Assembly (NCBI GenBank): GCA_016290715.1
Contig: JAEEUY010000021.1
Location: forward strand, 1 to 5,186
Direction of reading: 5' to 3'
DNA length: 5,186 nt
Origin: Bacteroidales bacterium
GTDB taxonomy: Bacteria; Bacteroidota; Bacteroidia; Bacteroidales; WCHB1-69
Positions 1 to 5,186 of the stretch are shown piece after piece. The notes under the pieces were generated by a model. The model was not told the origin of the DNA and ran no database searches. It worked only from the letters and a program-made list of their open reading frames with translations. Numbering within the stretch: position 1 is the stretch's first letter; each line of letters starts with the position of its first letter. Position numbers and translations under genes: made by a program.

Positions 1-300
1 TAACCCATTGATGACTACTGCTTGATACCGTGAATCGTATCCTCTATTTTTAAAATAGGCAATGCCAAAAGTATAGGAGGTGTTGTTGGAATACACATCT
101 GCGGAGGAGTGTAGCAACCCGGGGATGTATTGCCCTGTAGTGTTGTTGCCTTCATCATCCTGCCCCTCATTATCAACAGAGGTCAATTCATTATCATTGG
201 ATTGAATGGCAGTAGTATCTCCATCTTGTTGATTGACTTGGGCCAATGCAGTCGCGCTGAACAGGAAGAAAACAGCTAAAAAGAATAACGGATTTCTCAT
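1..300 (-). CDS. TonB-dependent-receptor-like outer-membrane protein, N-terminal fragment (3' end cut by window edge)
   Basis: The reading frame opens at the ATG at 300-298 and stays open to the edge, giving the first 100 residues. Residues 1-20 form a clear Sec signal peptide: Arg-2, a Phe/Leu-rich core, then ALA before Q21 as the likely signal peptidase I site. Residues 21-58 are a low-complexity linker rich in Asp, Asn, Gln, Glu and Thr. From about residue 59 the sequence resembles a TonB-receptor plug domain: GLLHSSADVY (61-70), SYTFG (75-79), NRGYDS (85-90) and VVINGL (95-100). These match the pattern of Bacteroidota receptors in which the plug carries an RGYDS-like signature followed by a 'NGIP'-type segment. 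No carboxypeptidase-like (CNA-B) domain precedes the plug, so this is a simpler architecture than SusC. The barrel lies outside the window, so the substrate cannot be guessed. It has its own promoter and follows a terminator, so it is probably not in one unit with sufS. Family assignment is an inference from motif memory; export is well supported. Confidence 0.72.
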   Translation of the reverse strand, partial: MRNPLFFLAVFFLFSATALAQVNQQDGDTTAIQSNDNELTSVDNEGQDDEGNNTTGQYIPGLLHSSADVYSNNTSYTFGIAYFKNRGYDSRYQAVVINGL

Positions 301-325
301 ATTGTTTTGTGTTATATTACAGCGG

Positions 326-333
326 CAAAAGTA
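326..333 (-). promoter_or_regulatory. Bacteroidota-type -7 promoter element for the TonB-receptor-like gene
   Basis: On the minus strand this reads TACTTTTG, an exact match to the Bacteroidota -7 consensus TAnnTTTG. It lies 25 bases upstream of the ATG, which would give a leader of roughly 20 bases. The position is right, just downstream of the inverted repeat at 364-417. The -33 element (TTG about 19-21 bases further upstream) is not evident, so the call rests on the -7 motif and location. Confidence 0.5.
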
Positions 334-363
334 GCAAAAAAAAGTTGATTTTTGTTACTTTTG

Positions 364-417
364 TTTATAAAAAATGGTATATTTTTTTAAATGCAAAAAT
401 ATACCATTTTTTATAAA
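364..417 (-). terminator. 23-bp perfect inverted repeat, probable terminator after sufS
   Basis: Arms 364-386 and 395-417 are exact reverse complements around an 8-base loop (387-394). On the minus strand the hairpin starts 14 bases after the sufS stop codon. Its core stem, GGTATATTTTT paired with AAAAATATACC, is followed by ATTTTTTAT, so it fits an intrinsic terminator whose U-tract pairs with an upstream A-tract. The symmetry would let it act on either strand, although no plus-strand gene is seen. The stem is very AT-rich, with only two G-C pairs, which is weak for a terminator. A protein-binding or other structural role remains possible. Confidence 0.6.
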
Positions 418-430
418 AGGAACAGGGCTT

Positions 431-1633
431 TTAAAGAAGCATGGATTGTGCCTTAAGGATAGCTTCCACCAAGCGATTGATTTCTTCTTCGGTATTATAG
501 AAAGCGAAGGAGGCGCGAATGGTTCCGGGGATTCCCAATTTGTCCATGATGGGTTGGGTGCAATGGTGTCCGGTGCGGACCGCTATTCCCATCTTATCGA
601 TAATAAAACCGGCATCGTATGGATGTATGTCTTTTAAGACAAAAGAGACAACAGCAGTTTTTTGTTCGGCTGTACCGATGATTTTTACCCCATCCATTGC
701 CGTTAGTCGTTGAGTGGCATGGGCCAGTAATTCGTTTTCGCGTCGGGCAATAGTCTCTAAGCCTATGGTATTCATGTAGTCAATGGCGGCTTTTAGTCCG
801 AGTGTGTCTCCGACGGAGGGGGTTCCCGCTTCAAATTTGAAAGGGAGTTCATTGTAGGTCGTTTTTTCCAAGGTGACAGTTTTAATCATTTCACCGCCCC
901 CTTGGTATGGAGCCATTCGATTGAGCCATTCTGCCTTCCCATACATCACGCCGATGCCCATGGGCGCATACATCTTATGTCCGGAAAAGCAGTAAAAGTC
1001 ACAGTCCAAATCTTGTACATCCACACGAAGATGTGAGATGGCTTGTGCCCCGTCAATCATAACGGGAATTCCTTTGGCATGTGCTATGTGAATGATTTCT
1101 TTGATGGGATTGATAGTTCCTAAAGTATTGGAAACATGATTGATAGCGACAATTCTCGTTCTGTTGTTTAGTAGTGATTCCAGAAGGTCTATCTTTAAAG
1201 TTCCGGTTTCGTCAAAGGGAAGGACAGTGATCTTGGCCCCGTGTTCTTCGCAAGCCAGTTGCCAAGGCACGATATTGGAATGATGTTCCATTTCGGAGAT
1301 GAGCACCTCATCGCCTTCGTGAAGGAAGGTTTTTCCGAAAGAGTGTGCTATGAGGTTGATGGATTCCGTGGTGCCGCGAGTGAATATCACTTCTTGCGGT
1401 GAAGGGGCATTGATGAATTTTTGAACCGTGCGGCGGGCTATTTCAAATTCGTCGGTAGCCTTTTGACTCAGGTAGTGTACGCCACGGTGTATGTTACTGT
1501 TGAGGGTTTGGTAGTAGTTGGCAAGTGTATCGATGACGATTTGCGGTTTTTGGGTGGTGGCGGCGTTGTCGAAATAAACCAAGGGATAGCCATTCACTTG
1601 TTGGTTGAGGATGGGAAAATCATCTCTATGCAT
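431..1633 (-). CDS. sufS: SufS-type cysteine desulfurase (class II), complete
   Basis: This 400-residue PLP enzyme takes sulfur from L-cysteine, leaving alanine and a protein-bound persulfide, for cytosolic Fe-S cluster assembly; some SufS/CsdA homologues also act on selenocysteine. Visible landmarks are VYFDNAATTQKP (19-30), FTRGTTESIN (84-93), the PLP-stacking His in EHHSN (His-117), DGAQA with Asp-194 and Gln-197, the Schiff-base lysine Lys-220 in SGHKMYAP, the GGGEMI loop (245-250), the active-site Cys-358 in RTGHHCTQP, and Arg-373. Length and motif order match class II enzymes (about 400-415 residues). The start chosen is the ATG at 1633-1631 (MHRDDFPIL). The frame opens further, to an ATG at 1747 inside rplT, but those extra 38 residues do not look like SufS and span a terminator-like hairpin. 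A TTG at 1642-1640 is a possible alternative that would complete the first helix. No Shine-Dalgarno is seen. No sufB, sufC or sufD is adjacent on the visible side. The small SufE/SufU partner is also not in the window. Confidence 0.95.
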   Translation of the reverse strand: MHRDDFPILNQQVNGYPLVYFDNAATTQKPQIVIDTLANYYQTLNSNIHRGVHYLSQKATDEFEIARRTVQKFINAPSPQEVIFTRGTTESINLIAHSFGKTFLHEGDEVLISEMEHHSNIVPWQLACEEHGAKITVLPFDETGTLKIDLLESLLNNRTRIVAINHVSNTLGTINPIKEIIHIAHAKGIPVMIDGAQAISHLRVDVQDLDCDFYCFSGHKMYAPMGIGVMYGKAEWLNRMAPYQGGGEMIKTVTLEKTTYNELPFKFEAGTPSVGDTLGLKAAIDYMNTIGLETIARRENELLAHATQRLTAMDGVKIIGTAEQKTAVVSFVLKDIHPYDAGFIIDKMGIAVRTGHHCTQPIMDKLGIPGTIRASFAFYNTEEEINRLVEAILKAQSMLL

Positions 1634-1659
1634 AAGGCGCAATTTTGTATTTGAAAGAA

Positions 1660-1680
1660 AAGCCACCTTGTAGGCGGCTT
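1660..1680 (-). terminator. Short hairpin with T-rich tail between rplT and sufS
   Basis: In the minus-strand RNA, AAGCCGCC pairs with GGUGGCUU (eight pairs, one of them G-U) around the five-base loop UACAA. The run UUCUUUC follows down to about 1653. It lies 48 bases after the rplT stop and 27 bases before the sufS ATG. This is a plausible moderate intrinsic terminator closing infC-rpmI-rplT. The interrupted U-tract suggests some read-through into sufS, for which no good separate promoter is visible. Confidence 0.55.
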
Positions 1681-1727
1681 CCACGATATTGCAATTTACT
1701 CTTTTATTTAAAAATTCGCTGGTTAGG

Positions 1728-2072
1728 TTATTTAACCAAATCCACAATCGCTTTGAATGCCTCAGGATTATTCATTGCGAGGTCGGCGAGGGCTTTGCGG
1801 TTAAGCGCAACGTCCTTCTTTGCTAATTTGCCCATAAAGGCAGAATAGGATAAGCCATATTCGCGAACGCCCGCGTTGATACGGGTAATCCATAAACTTC
1901 TGAATACTCTTTTTTTGGTTCTACGATCGCGATACGCATATTGTTGGCCTTTTTCCCAAGTGTTTTTCGCGACGGTCCAAACGTTTTTACGTTTTCCAAA
2001 GTAACCTTTGGTACGTTTCAAAATCCTTTTTCTTCTTGCTCTGGAAGCAACGTGATTAACTGATCTTGACAT
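1728..2072 (-). CDS. rplT: 50S ribosomal protein bL20
   Basis: This 114-residue protein is the bL20 component of the large subunit, a 23S rRNA-binding protein needed early in 50S assembly. The sequence is typical throughout. It has a strongly basic N-terminal half (RARRKRILKRTKGYFGKRKN, residues 12-31) that forms the long rRNA-threading extension, then RDRRTKKRVFRSLWITRINA (48-67), and a globular C-terminal half with GLSYSAFMGKLAKKDVALNR (73-92). Length equals the usual 114-119 residues. It begins with MSRSVN, preceded by AAGGAG with a five-base spacer, so the start is well supported. It is the last gene of infC-rpmI-rplT; the 82-base gap from rpmI holds this ribosome binding site and no other clear element. 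In Gammaproteobacteria and Firmicutes bL20 represses its own operon by binding the mRNA; I see no recognisable copy of those known control structures here. Confidence 0.98.
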   Translation of the reverse strand: MSRSVNHVASRARRKRILKRTKGYFGKRKNVWTVAKNTWEKGQQYAYRDRRTKKRVFRSLWITRINAGVREYGLSYSAFMGKLAKKDVALNRKALADLAMNNPEAFKAIVDLVK

Positions 2073-2077
2073 TTTTT

Positions 2078-2083
2078 CTCCTT
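2078..2083 (-). promoter_or_regulatory. Shine-Dalgarno of rplT
   Basis: The minus strand reads AAGGAG, then five A residues, then ATG. This is a well-placed Shine-Dalgarno, worth noting because most Bacteroidota genes lack one. It fixes the rplT start at 2072. Confidence 0.75.
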
Positions 2084-2154
2084 TCTTTTTTTACGTCAGC
2101 GGTCTTATTTAAAAACTCTTAATTTGCTGATAGTAAAGTTAATAATTTATTGAA

Positions 2155-2349
2155 TTAGTAGCCTAACATTTGTTTTACAGTGTTCTCAATGGTTTTGTCC
2201 ACGAGTGCGCTGTGTGCCAAATTACGTTTTCTTTTCTTTGTTTTTTTCGTAAGAATGTGGCTGTGATAGGCGTGATGTCTTTTTACTTTTCCTGTGCCAG
2301 TTAAGCTAAATCTTTTCTTGACAGCAGACTTTGTTTTAATTTTTGGCAT
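2155..2349 (-). CDS. rpmI: 50S ribosomal protein bL35
   Basis: This 64-residue, very basic protein is the bL35 component of the large ribosomal subunit. The N-terminus MPKIKTKSAVKKRFSLTGTG (1-20) is the family hallmark, followed by the Lys/Arg/His-rich stretch VKRHHAYHSHILTKKTKKRK (22-41) that lies against 23S rRNA, and the C-terminal helix ending in QMLGY. Length matches the family (about 64-66 residues). It sits 51 bases after the infC stop and 82 bases before rplT, the near-universal order infC-rpmI-rplT, so it is surely co-transcribed. Only a weak GAGAA lies just before its ATG, in contrast to its two operon neighbours. Confidence 0.98.
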   Translation of the reverse strand: MPKIKTKSAVKKRFSLTGTGKVKRHHAYHSHILTKKTKKRKRNLAHSALVDKTIENTVKQMLGY

Positions 2350-2400
2350 TTCTCAATTTTTTAAGATGAATATATATGAGTGAATTGCAATTTTTCCTGA

Positions 2401-2964
2401 CTATTTTTTCGGGCTGATGATAATCATCATTCGGCGTCCTTCAAGTTTCGGGAGCAGTTCGGGTTTCCCGTATTCTTCAACAGCTTTCGCAAATTTTAGC
2501 AAAATGAGTTCCCCTTGGTCTTTATAGGCAATCGAACGTCCTTTGAAGAAGATATCTACTTTCACTTTGCAACCGTCTTGTAAGAAGCGGATGGCATGGT
2601 TGGTTTTAAATTCAAAATCGTGATCATCAGTTTGGGGTCCTAAACGAATTTCTTTGATGACAACCTTGGCTGATTTTGCTTTGATATCTTTTTGTTTTTT
2701 CTTTTGTTCGTATAGGAATTTCTGATAATCCATTACTTTGCACACAGGGGGAGTGGCTTGCGGTGAGATTTCCACCAAGTCCAATTCATATTGTTCCGCA
2801 ATAGCCAGGGCTTCGCGAAGAGATACGATTTGCGGTTCGAAATTTTCACCTACCACTCTAACGGTTGGAGCAGTAATGAATTCGTTGATTTTATGCGCGG
2901 CTTCTTTTTTTTGAGGCGCATTTCTCCTAATGACCGGACGATTGTTGTTAAATGGTGTAGCGAT
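2401..2964 (-). CDS. infC: Translation initiation factor IF-3, with an apparent ATC start codon
   Basis: IF-3 binds the 30S subunit, keeps 50S away, and checks the start-codon/initiator-tRNA pairing. With the start proposed here the protein has 187 residues, normal for the family. The N-terminal domain shows KINE (25-28), VRVVGEN (35-41), LDLVEISPQATPPVCKVMDY (61-80), then a lysine-rich linker (88-100). The C-terminal domain shows IKEIRLGPQTDDHDF (103-117), FFKGR, PKLEGRRM and the final ISPKK. The first conventional start codon in frame is a GTG at 2856-2854, which would cut away KINE and the first strand of the conserved N-domain, so it cannot be right. Upstream, no ATG, GTG or TTG occurs in frame before the TAA at 3060-3058. 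An ATC at 2964-2962 lies six bases after a perfect AGGAGG, downstream of the promoter at 3021-3028. Non-standard starts (AUU in E. coli) are well known for infC, where they let IF-3 repress its own synthesis; this ATC probably does the same. IF-3 identity is certain; the exact start is inferred. Confidence 0.96.
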   Translation of the reverse strand: MATPFNNNRPVIRRNAPQKKEAAHKINEFITAPTVRVVGENFEPQIVSLREALAIAEQYELDLVEISPQATPPVCKVMDYQKFLYEQKKKQKDIKAKSAKVVIKEIRLGPQTDDHDFEFKTNHAIRFLQDGCKVKVDIFFKGRSIAYKDQGELILLKFAKAVEEYGKPELLPKLEGRRMMIIISPKK

Positions 2965-2970
2965 AAGTAA

Positions 2971-2976
2971 CCTCCT
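2971..2976 (-). promoter_or_regulatory. Strong Shine-Dalgarno that decides the infC start
   Basis: The minus strand reads AGGAGG, a full anti-Shine-Dalgarno complement, with six bases (TTACTT) before the ATC at 2964-2962. Its spacing points to ATC as the initiator. A strong site would compensate for a poor start codon, and is notable in Bacteroidota where such sites are uncommon. Confidence 0.75.
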
Positions 2977-3020
2977 TTTTGATTGATTAACAGATTTTTT
3001 TCTTTTATTTTTTGAGCGCG

Positions 3021-3028
3021 CAAAAGTA
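3021..3028 (-). promoter_or_regulatory. Bacteroidota-type -7 promoter element of infC-rpmI-rplT
   Basis: The minus strand reads TACTTTTG, an exact TAnnTTTG match. It is 56 bases upstream of the proposed infC start, which would give a leader of about 50 bases carrying the AGGAGG. It is insulated from upstream transcription by the hairpin at 3083-3125. No proper TTG at -33 is seen; the nearest candidate upstream is TTCG within the palindromic TTCGCGAA (3047-3054). Confidence 0.6.
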
Positions 3029-3082
3029 CAACTTTTTTTTATTCGTTTCGCGAATGTTTATATTTTTTTATAGGCATCAATC

Positions 3083-3125
3083 CGACAAAAAAAACTAACT
3101 CGATTTGAGTTAGTTTTTTTTGTCG
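3083..3125 (-). terminator. Strong 19-bp perfect hairpin terminator after the FISUMP gene
   Basis: Arms 3083-3101 and 3107-3125 are exact reverse complements around a five-base loop. On the minus strand the core ACTAACTC/GAGTTAGT is followed directly by eight T residues, a textbook intrinsic terminator, and is preceded by the matching A8. It lies 17 bases after the FISUMP stop codon. By symmetry it would also stop plus-strand transcription. It separates the M13-FISUMP unit from the infC operon. Confidence 0.9.
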
Positions 3126-3142
3126 TGAATGAATAAAAAATA

Positions 3143-3826
3143 TTAGTTATTTTTTACGCAACGAACGGAATAACCGTTGCATTTTTGTACTTCATGTCTG
3201 CTTAAAGCCTTGTCGTAGTGGAAAGTATGACGATACCAAGCGTAGGATGGGGTTTTGCCGGTAGCGCTCCAGAAGCAAGCATCTACAGTTTTCCAAGTGA
3301 AGTTGCCGTATGGGTCGCGGAAACCGGCACCTACGATACCAAAGTTGTATTCGTCTTTCACATCATCAGAAGTAGTTTCCCAGTGTTTGGTGCCTTTTTC
3401 TTTTAAAGCAGCTCCTGCTTTTTCAGCGCCACCTACTTTGTTGGTAAGGGTTGTCCAATCGGCATCGGTAGCTACGTGCCAGCCGTTCGGGCAGATGTTT
3501 CCGGAGTTGATGACGTACCAGTTGTACAAAGCGCCGTATTCATCTTTATTGCCTTTATCGTTGTCGTACCAGCAGTAGGCAGGAGATTTGCAGCTTACCC
3601 ATTCTGAACCGGAAGTGATGTTTTTGATGGAATTGCCATTGGCATATTTCGTGGTCTTGAGGTTTTCTGCAAACCATGTTTGTGAGCCTATAACAACGGT
3701 TTTGTATTCGTTGCCGTCAGCATCTTTAACAGTTTCTCCAGCTTTTTGTGCCGACAGAGTGTAAACAGCACCCAAAGCGAAAACGAGAATCATACTTCTC
3801 AATAATAATTTGCTAAAATTTTTCAT
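3143..3826 (-). CDS. Secreted FISUMP-domain protein
   Basis: This 227-residue protein consists of a signal peptide and one FISUMP domain (Fibrobacter succinogenes major paralogous domain), a module common in exported proteins of Fibrobacteres and Bacteroidota whose biochemical role is not established. Residues 1-26 have a Lys/Arg N-terminus, a hydrophobic core (LLLRSMILVFALGAVYTL) and LSA before Q27, suiting signal peptidase I; no lipobox cysteine is present. Domain landmarks in order are DADGNEYKTVVIGSQTWFAE (35-54) continuing into NLKTTKYANG, YCWYDND (84-90), YGALYNWYV (97-105), ICPNGWHVATDADWTTL (111-127), GFRDPYGNF (168-176), FWSATG (185-190) and GYSVRCVKN (218-226). The mature part has six cysteines (79, 85, 112, 184, 216, 223), an even number compatible with disulfides outside the cytoplasm. 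There is no extra domain, lipid anchor or C-terminal sorting domain. It follows the M13 peptidase by 47 bases without a terminator, suggesting co-transcription. Family identity is confident; function is unknown. Confidence 0.9.
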   Translation of the reverse strand: MKNFSKLLLRSMILVFALGAVYTLSAQKAGETVKDADGNEYKTVVIGSQTWFAENLKTTKYANGNSIKNITSGSEWVSCKSPAYCWYDNDKGNKDEYGALYNWYVINSGNICPNGWHVATDADWTTLTNKVGGAEKAGAALKEKGTKHWETTSDDVKDEYNFGIVGAGFRDPYGNFTWKTVDACFWSATGKTPSYAWYRHTFHYDKALSRHEVQKCNGYSVRCVKNN

Positions 3827-3873
3827 ACGATTATAATTTTTAATGAAACAAATAATTTCTATTTTTTTATATT

Positions 3874-5186
3874 TTACCAGATATTTGCTCTTTTTTCAGG
3901 AGCCAGATACATCGGGTCTCCTTCTTGAATGTTGAATGCGTTAATAAATGCCTCAATGTGGGGCAAGGTTCCGTTTACTCTCCACTTGCCTAATGAGTGA
4001 GGGTCAACTTTGGTGCGGCGCTCAATCTCTTCGTTGCGGATATTGTTGGCCCAGACTCCTGCGTAAGCAAGGAAGAATCGTTGGTCAGCGGTGAATCCGT
4101 CCATCTCTTCCTGAATGGTTCCTTCTGCTTTCGCCCGTTGTAACGCTGCAAAAGAAGTGTTAACACCGCCGTTATCTGCAATGTTTTCTCCCAAAGTGAA
4201 TTGTCCGTCCGCATGTAACCCGGGTAATACTTCAATGGCGTTGAAATAGTCAACCAGAACTTGCGCTCTTTCCTTGAAGTTCTTACTGTCTTCTTCAGTC
4301 CACCAGTCGTTTACATTCCCCATCTTGTCGTACTGGCGGCCTTGGTCATCAAAGCCGTGAGTCATTTCGTGTCCGATAACCACGCCGATAGCTCCGTAAT
4401 TGACGGCATCATCAGCATTCATATCAAAAAATGGGGGCTGGAGAATCGCTGCAGGAAAACATATCTCGTTGGTGGTCGGATTGTAGTAAGCATTCACTGT
4501 TTGTGGCGACATCTGCCATTCCATCGGATCAACGGGTTTGCCAATTTTCGATAGTTGATAGGCATATTCAAAGCGGTTGGCCCGAATGATGTTGGCAAAA
4601 TAACTGTCCTTGACAATCTCCAACGAAGAGTAATCTCTCCATTTGTCAGGATAGCCAATCTTTACAATCATGGCTTCCAATTTCTCTTTGGCTTTGTTTT
4701 TGGTTACTTGCGACATCCAAGTGTTTCCCATGATTCTATCTCCAAGAGCAGCTTTCAGGTTATTTACCAAATGAATCATTCTTTCTTTGGCTTCTGCAGG
4801 GAAATATTGTTCAACATAAAGTTGGCCTACAGGTTCTGCTAAAAGTCCGCTGACTCTGCTGATGACTCTTTTCCAGCGTTCTTTATTCTTTTCCTGTCCT
4901 GAAATGATTTTCCCATAGAAATTGAAATTGGCTTCAACAAAATCTTCGCTTAATGAGCTGGCGGCTTCGTTTACAACGTTCCATGCCAAATAAGCTTTGA
5001 TGGTATTTAGATCTTGTTGGGCAATGAGCTTGTTCATCTGGGTGAAATAGGAGGGAAGCACCACGTTGACTTCTTCAATGGGATTGGGAACCATTTCCTT
5101 GATGTATTTTGACAAATCAAGAGAAGTGAACAGCTTGGTCGCTTCGCCCAACGGCATGACTTGGTTGGTTTTAACAGGATCTCTCA
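3874..5186 (-). CDS. pepO: M13-family zinc metallopeptidase (PepO/neprilysin type), C-terminal part; 5' end cut by window edge
   Basis: The frame is open to the edge. The ATG at 5157-5155 is internal, because the codons before it read RDPVKTNQV, which continues the family pattern at this point (RD..KT followed by MPLGEATKL). About 437 residues are visible of a family usually near 670. Counting from Met at 5157: NAYYNPTTNEICFPAAILQP (222-241) is the substrate-binding segment. HEMTH (263-267; bases 4371-4357) supplies two zinc ligands and the catalytic Glu-264. ENIADNGG (324-331) supplies the third ligand, Glu-324, and Asp-328. His-387 and Arg-393 in HSLGKWRVNG have the six-residue spacing of neprilysin His-711/Arg-717. 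The protein ends in IW, as M13 enzymes end in a conserved Trp. All catalytic residues are intact, so it should be an active oligo/endopeptidase. Bacteroidota members are normally exported or lipid-anchored, but that N-terminus is not in the window. The gene symbol is given by family only. Confidence 0.95.
   Translation of the reverse strand, partial: RDPVKTNQVMPLGEATKLFTSLDLSKYIKEMVPNPIEEVNVVLPSYFTQMNKLIAQQDLNTIKAYLAWNVVNEAASSLSEDFVEANFNFYGKIISGQEKNKERWKRVISRVSGLLAEPVGQLYVEQYFPAEAKERMIHLVNNLKAALGDRIMGNTWMSQVTKNKAKEKLEAMIVKIGYPDKWRDYSSLEIVKDSYFANIIRANRFEYAYQLSKIGKPVDPMEWQMSPQTVNAYYNPTTNEICFPAAILQPPFFDMNADDAVNYGAIGVVIGHEMTHGFDDQGRQYDKMGNVNDWWTEEDSKNFKERAQVLVDYFNAIEVLPGLHADGQFTLGENIADNGGVNTSFAALQRAKAEGTIQEEMDGFTADQRFFLAYAGVWANNIRNEEIERRTKVDPHSLGKWRVNGTLPHIEAFINAFNIQEGDPMYLAPEKRANIW

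Noticed and set aside
66..73. A third exact TACTTTTG on the minus strand.
   Set aside because: It lies inside the coding frame of the TonB-receptor-like gene, spelling part of YTFG, and no gene starts after it in the window.
356..363. TACTTTTG on the plus strand, a possible promoter reading away from the receptor gene.
   Set aside because: There is no TTG at the right -33 distance, the inverted repeat begins directly after it, and no credible plus-strand gene follows; the small frame at 374-637 is antisense to the end of sufS.
1726..1737. Small palindrome GGTTATTTAACC over the rplT stop codon.
   Set aside because: The arms are only five bases, part of it codes for the rplT C-terminus, and no T-tract follows; it looks like chance.
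2096..2136. Possible TCAGC/GCTGA stem in the rpmI-rplT gap, considered as a bL20 control site.
   Set aside because: It has five pairs closing a large AT-rich loop and no likeness to the known bL20-binding leader structures.
3041..3054. Palindromic TTCGCGAA and neighbouring ATTCG/CGAAT near the infC promoter, considered as an operator.
   Set aside because: The symmetry is too short to separate from chance without related sequences to compare.
3255..3578. Open plus-strand frame of 107 codons.
   Set aside because: It is antisense to the clear FISUMP gene, has no ribosome binding site or recognisable protein features, and is explained by the codon use of the opposite strand.
3990..4253. Open minus-strand frame of 87 codons overlapping the M13 gene.
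   Set aside because: It is a second frame inside the conserved HEMTH/ENIAD-containing peptidase and has no independent support.
4555..4842. Open plus-strand frame of 95 codons opposite the M13 gene.
   Set aside because: It is antisense to a conserved coding region, with no motif or start signal of its own.

Overview
The window looks like a chromosomal segment of a Bacteroidota member, probably Bacteroidales or a relative. The evidence is a TonB-receptor-type outer-membrane protein with the RGYDS plug signature, a secreted FISUMP-domain protein, an M13 peptidase closing in IW, very AT-rich intergenic DNA, and two exact copies of the Bacteroidota -7 promoter motif TAnnTTTG (both TACTTTTG) in front of genes. 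The genus cannot be told from these genes. All genes lie on the minus strand, so transcription runs from high to low coordinates.

In the direction of transcription: (1) 5186-3874 holds the C-terminal 437 or so residues of an M13 zinc metallopeptidase (PepO/neprilysin type), cut by the window edge. A 47-base gap with no hairpin follows, then a secreted single-domain FISUMP protein (3826-3143). The pair probably forms one transcription unit that ends at a very strong perfect hairpin (3083-3125). (2) A promoter at 3021-3028 starts the conserved translation operon infC-rpmI-rplT (2964-1728), coding for IF3, bL35 and bL20. infC has no ATG, GTG or TTG at its true N-terminus. It appears to start at an ATC codon (2964-2962), six bases after a perfect AGGAGG. 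(3) A small hairpin with a T-rich tail (1660-1680) separates rplT from sufS, a complete SufS-type cysteine desulfurase (1633-431) standing without sufB, sufC or sufD on its visible side. (4) A 23-bp perfect inverted repeat (364-417) follows sufS. A promoter then leads into the N-terminal 100 residues of a TonB-dependent-receptor-like outer-membrane protein that runs off the low-coordinate edge.

Functionally the centre is core housekeeping: translation initiation, large-subunit assembly, and sulfur mobilisation for Fe-S clusters. The flanks are envelope or exported proteins. I see no transposase, CRISPR, phage, toxin-antitoxin or tRNA/rRNA sequence. I also find no convincing undescribed multi-gene system. 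The most interesting points are the non-canonical infC start with its strong Shine-Dalgarno in a phylum that mostly initiates without one, the unusual placement of sufS, and the paired M13 peptidase and FISUMP gene.
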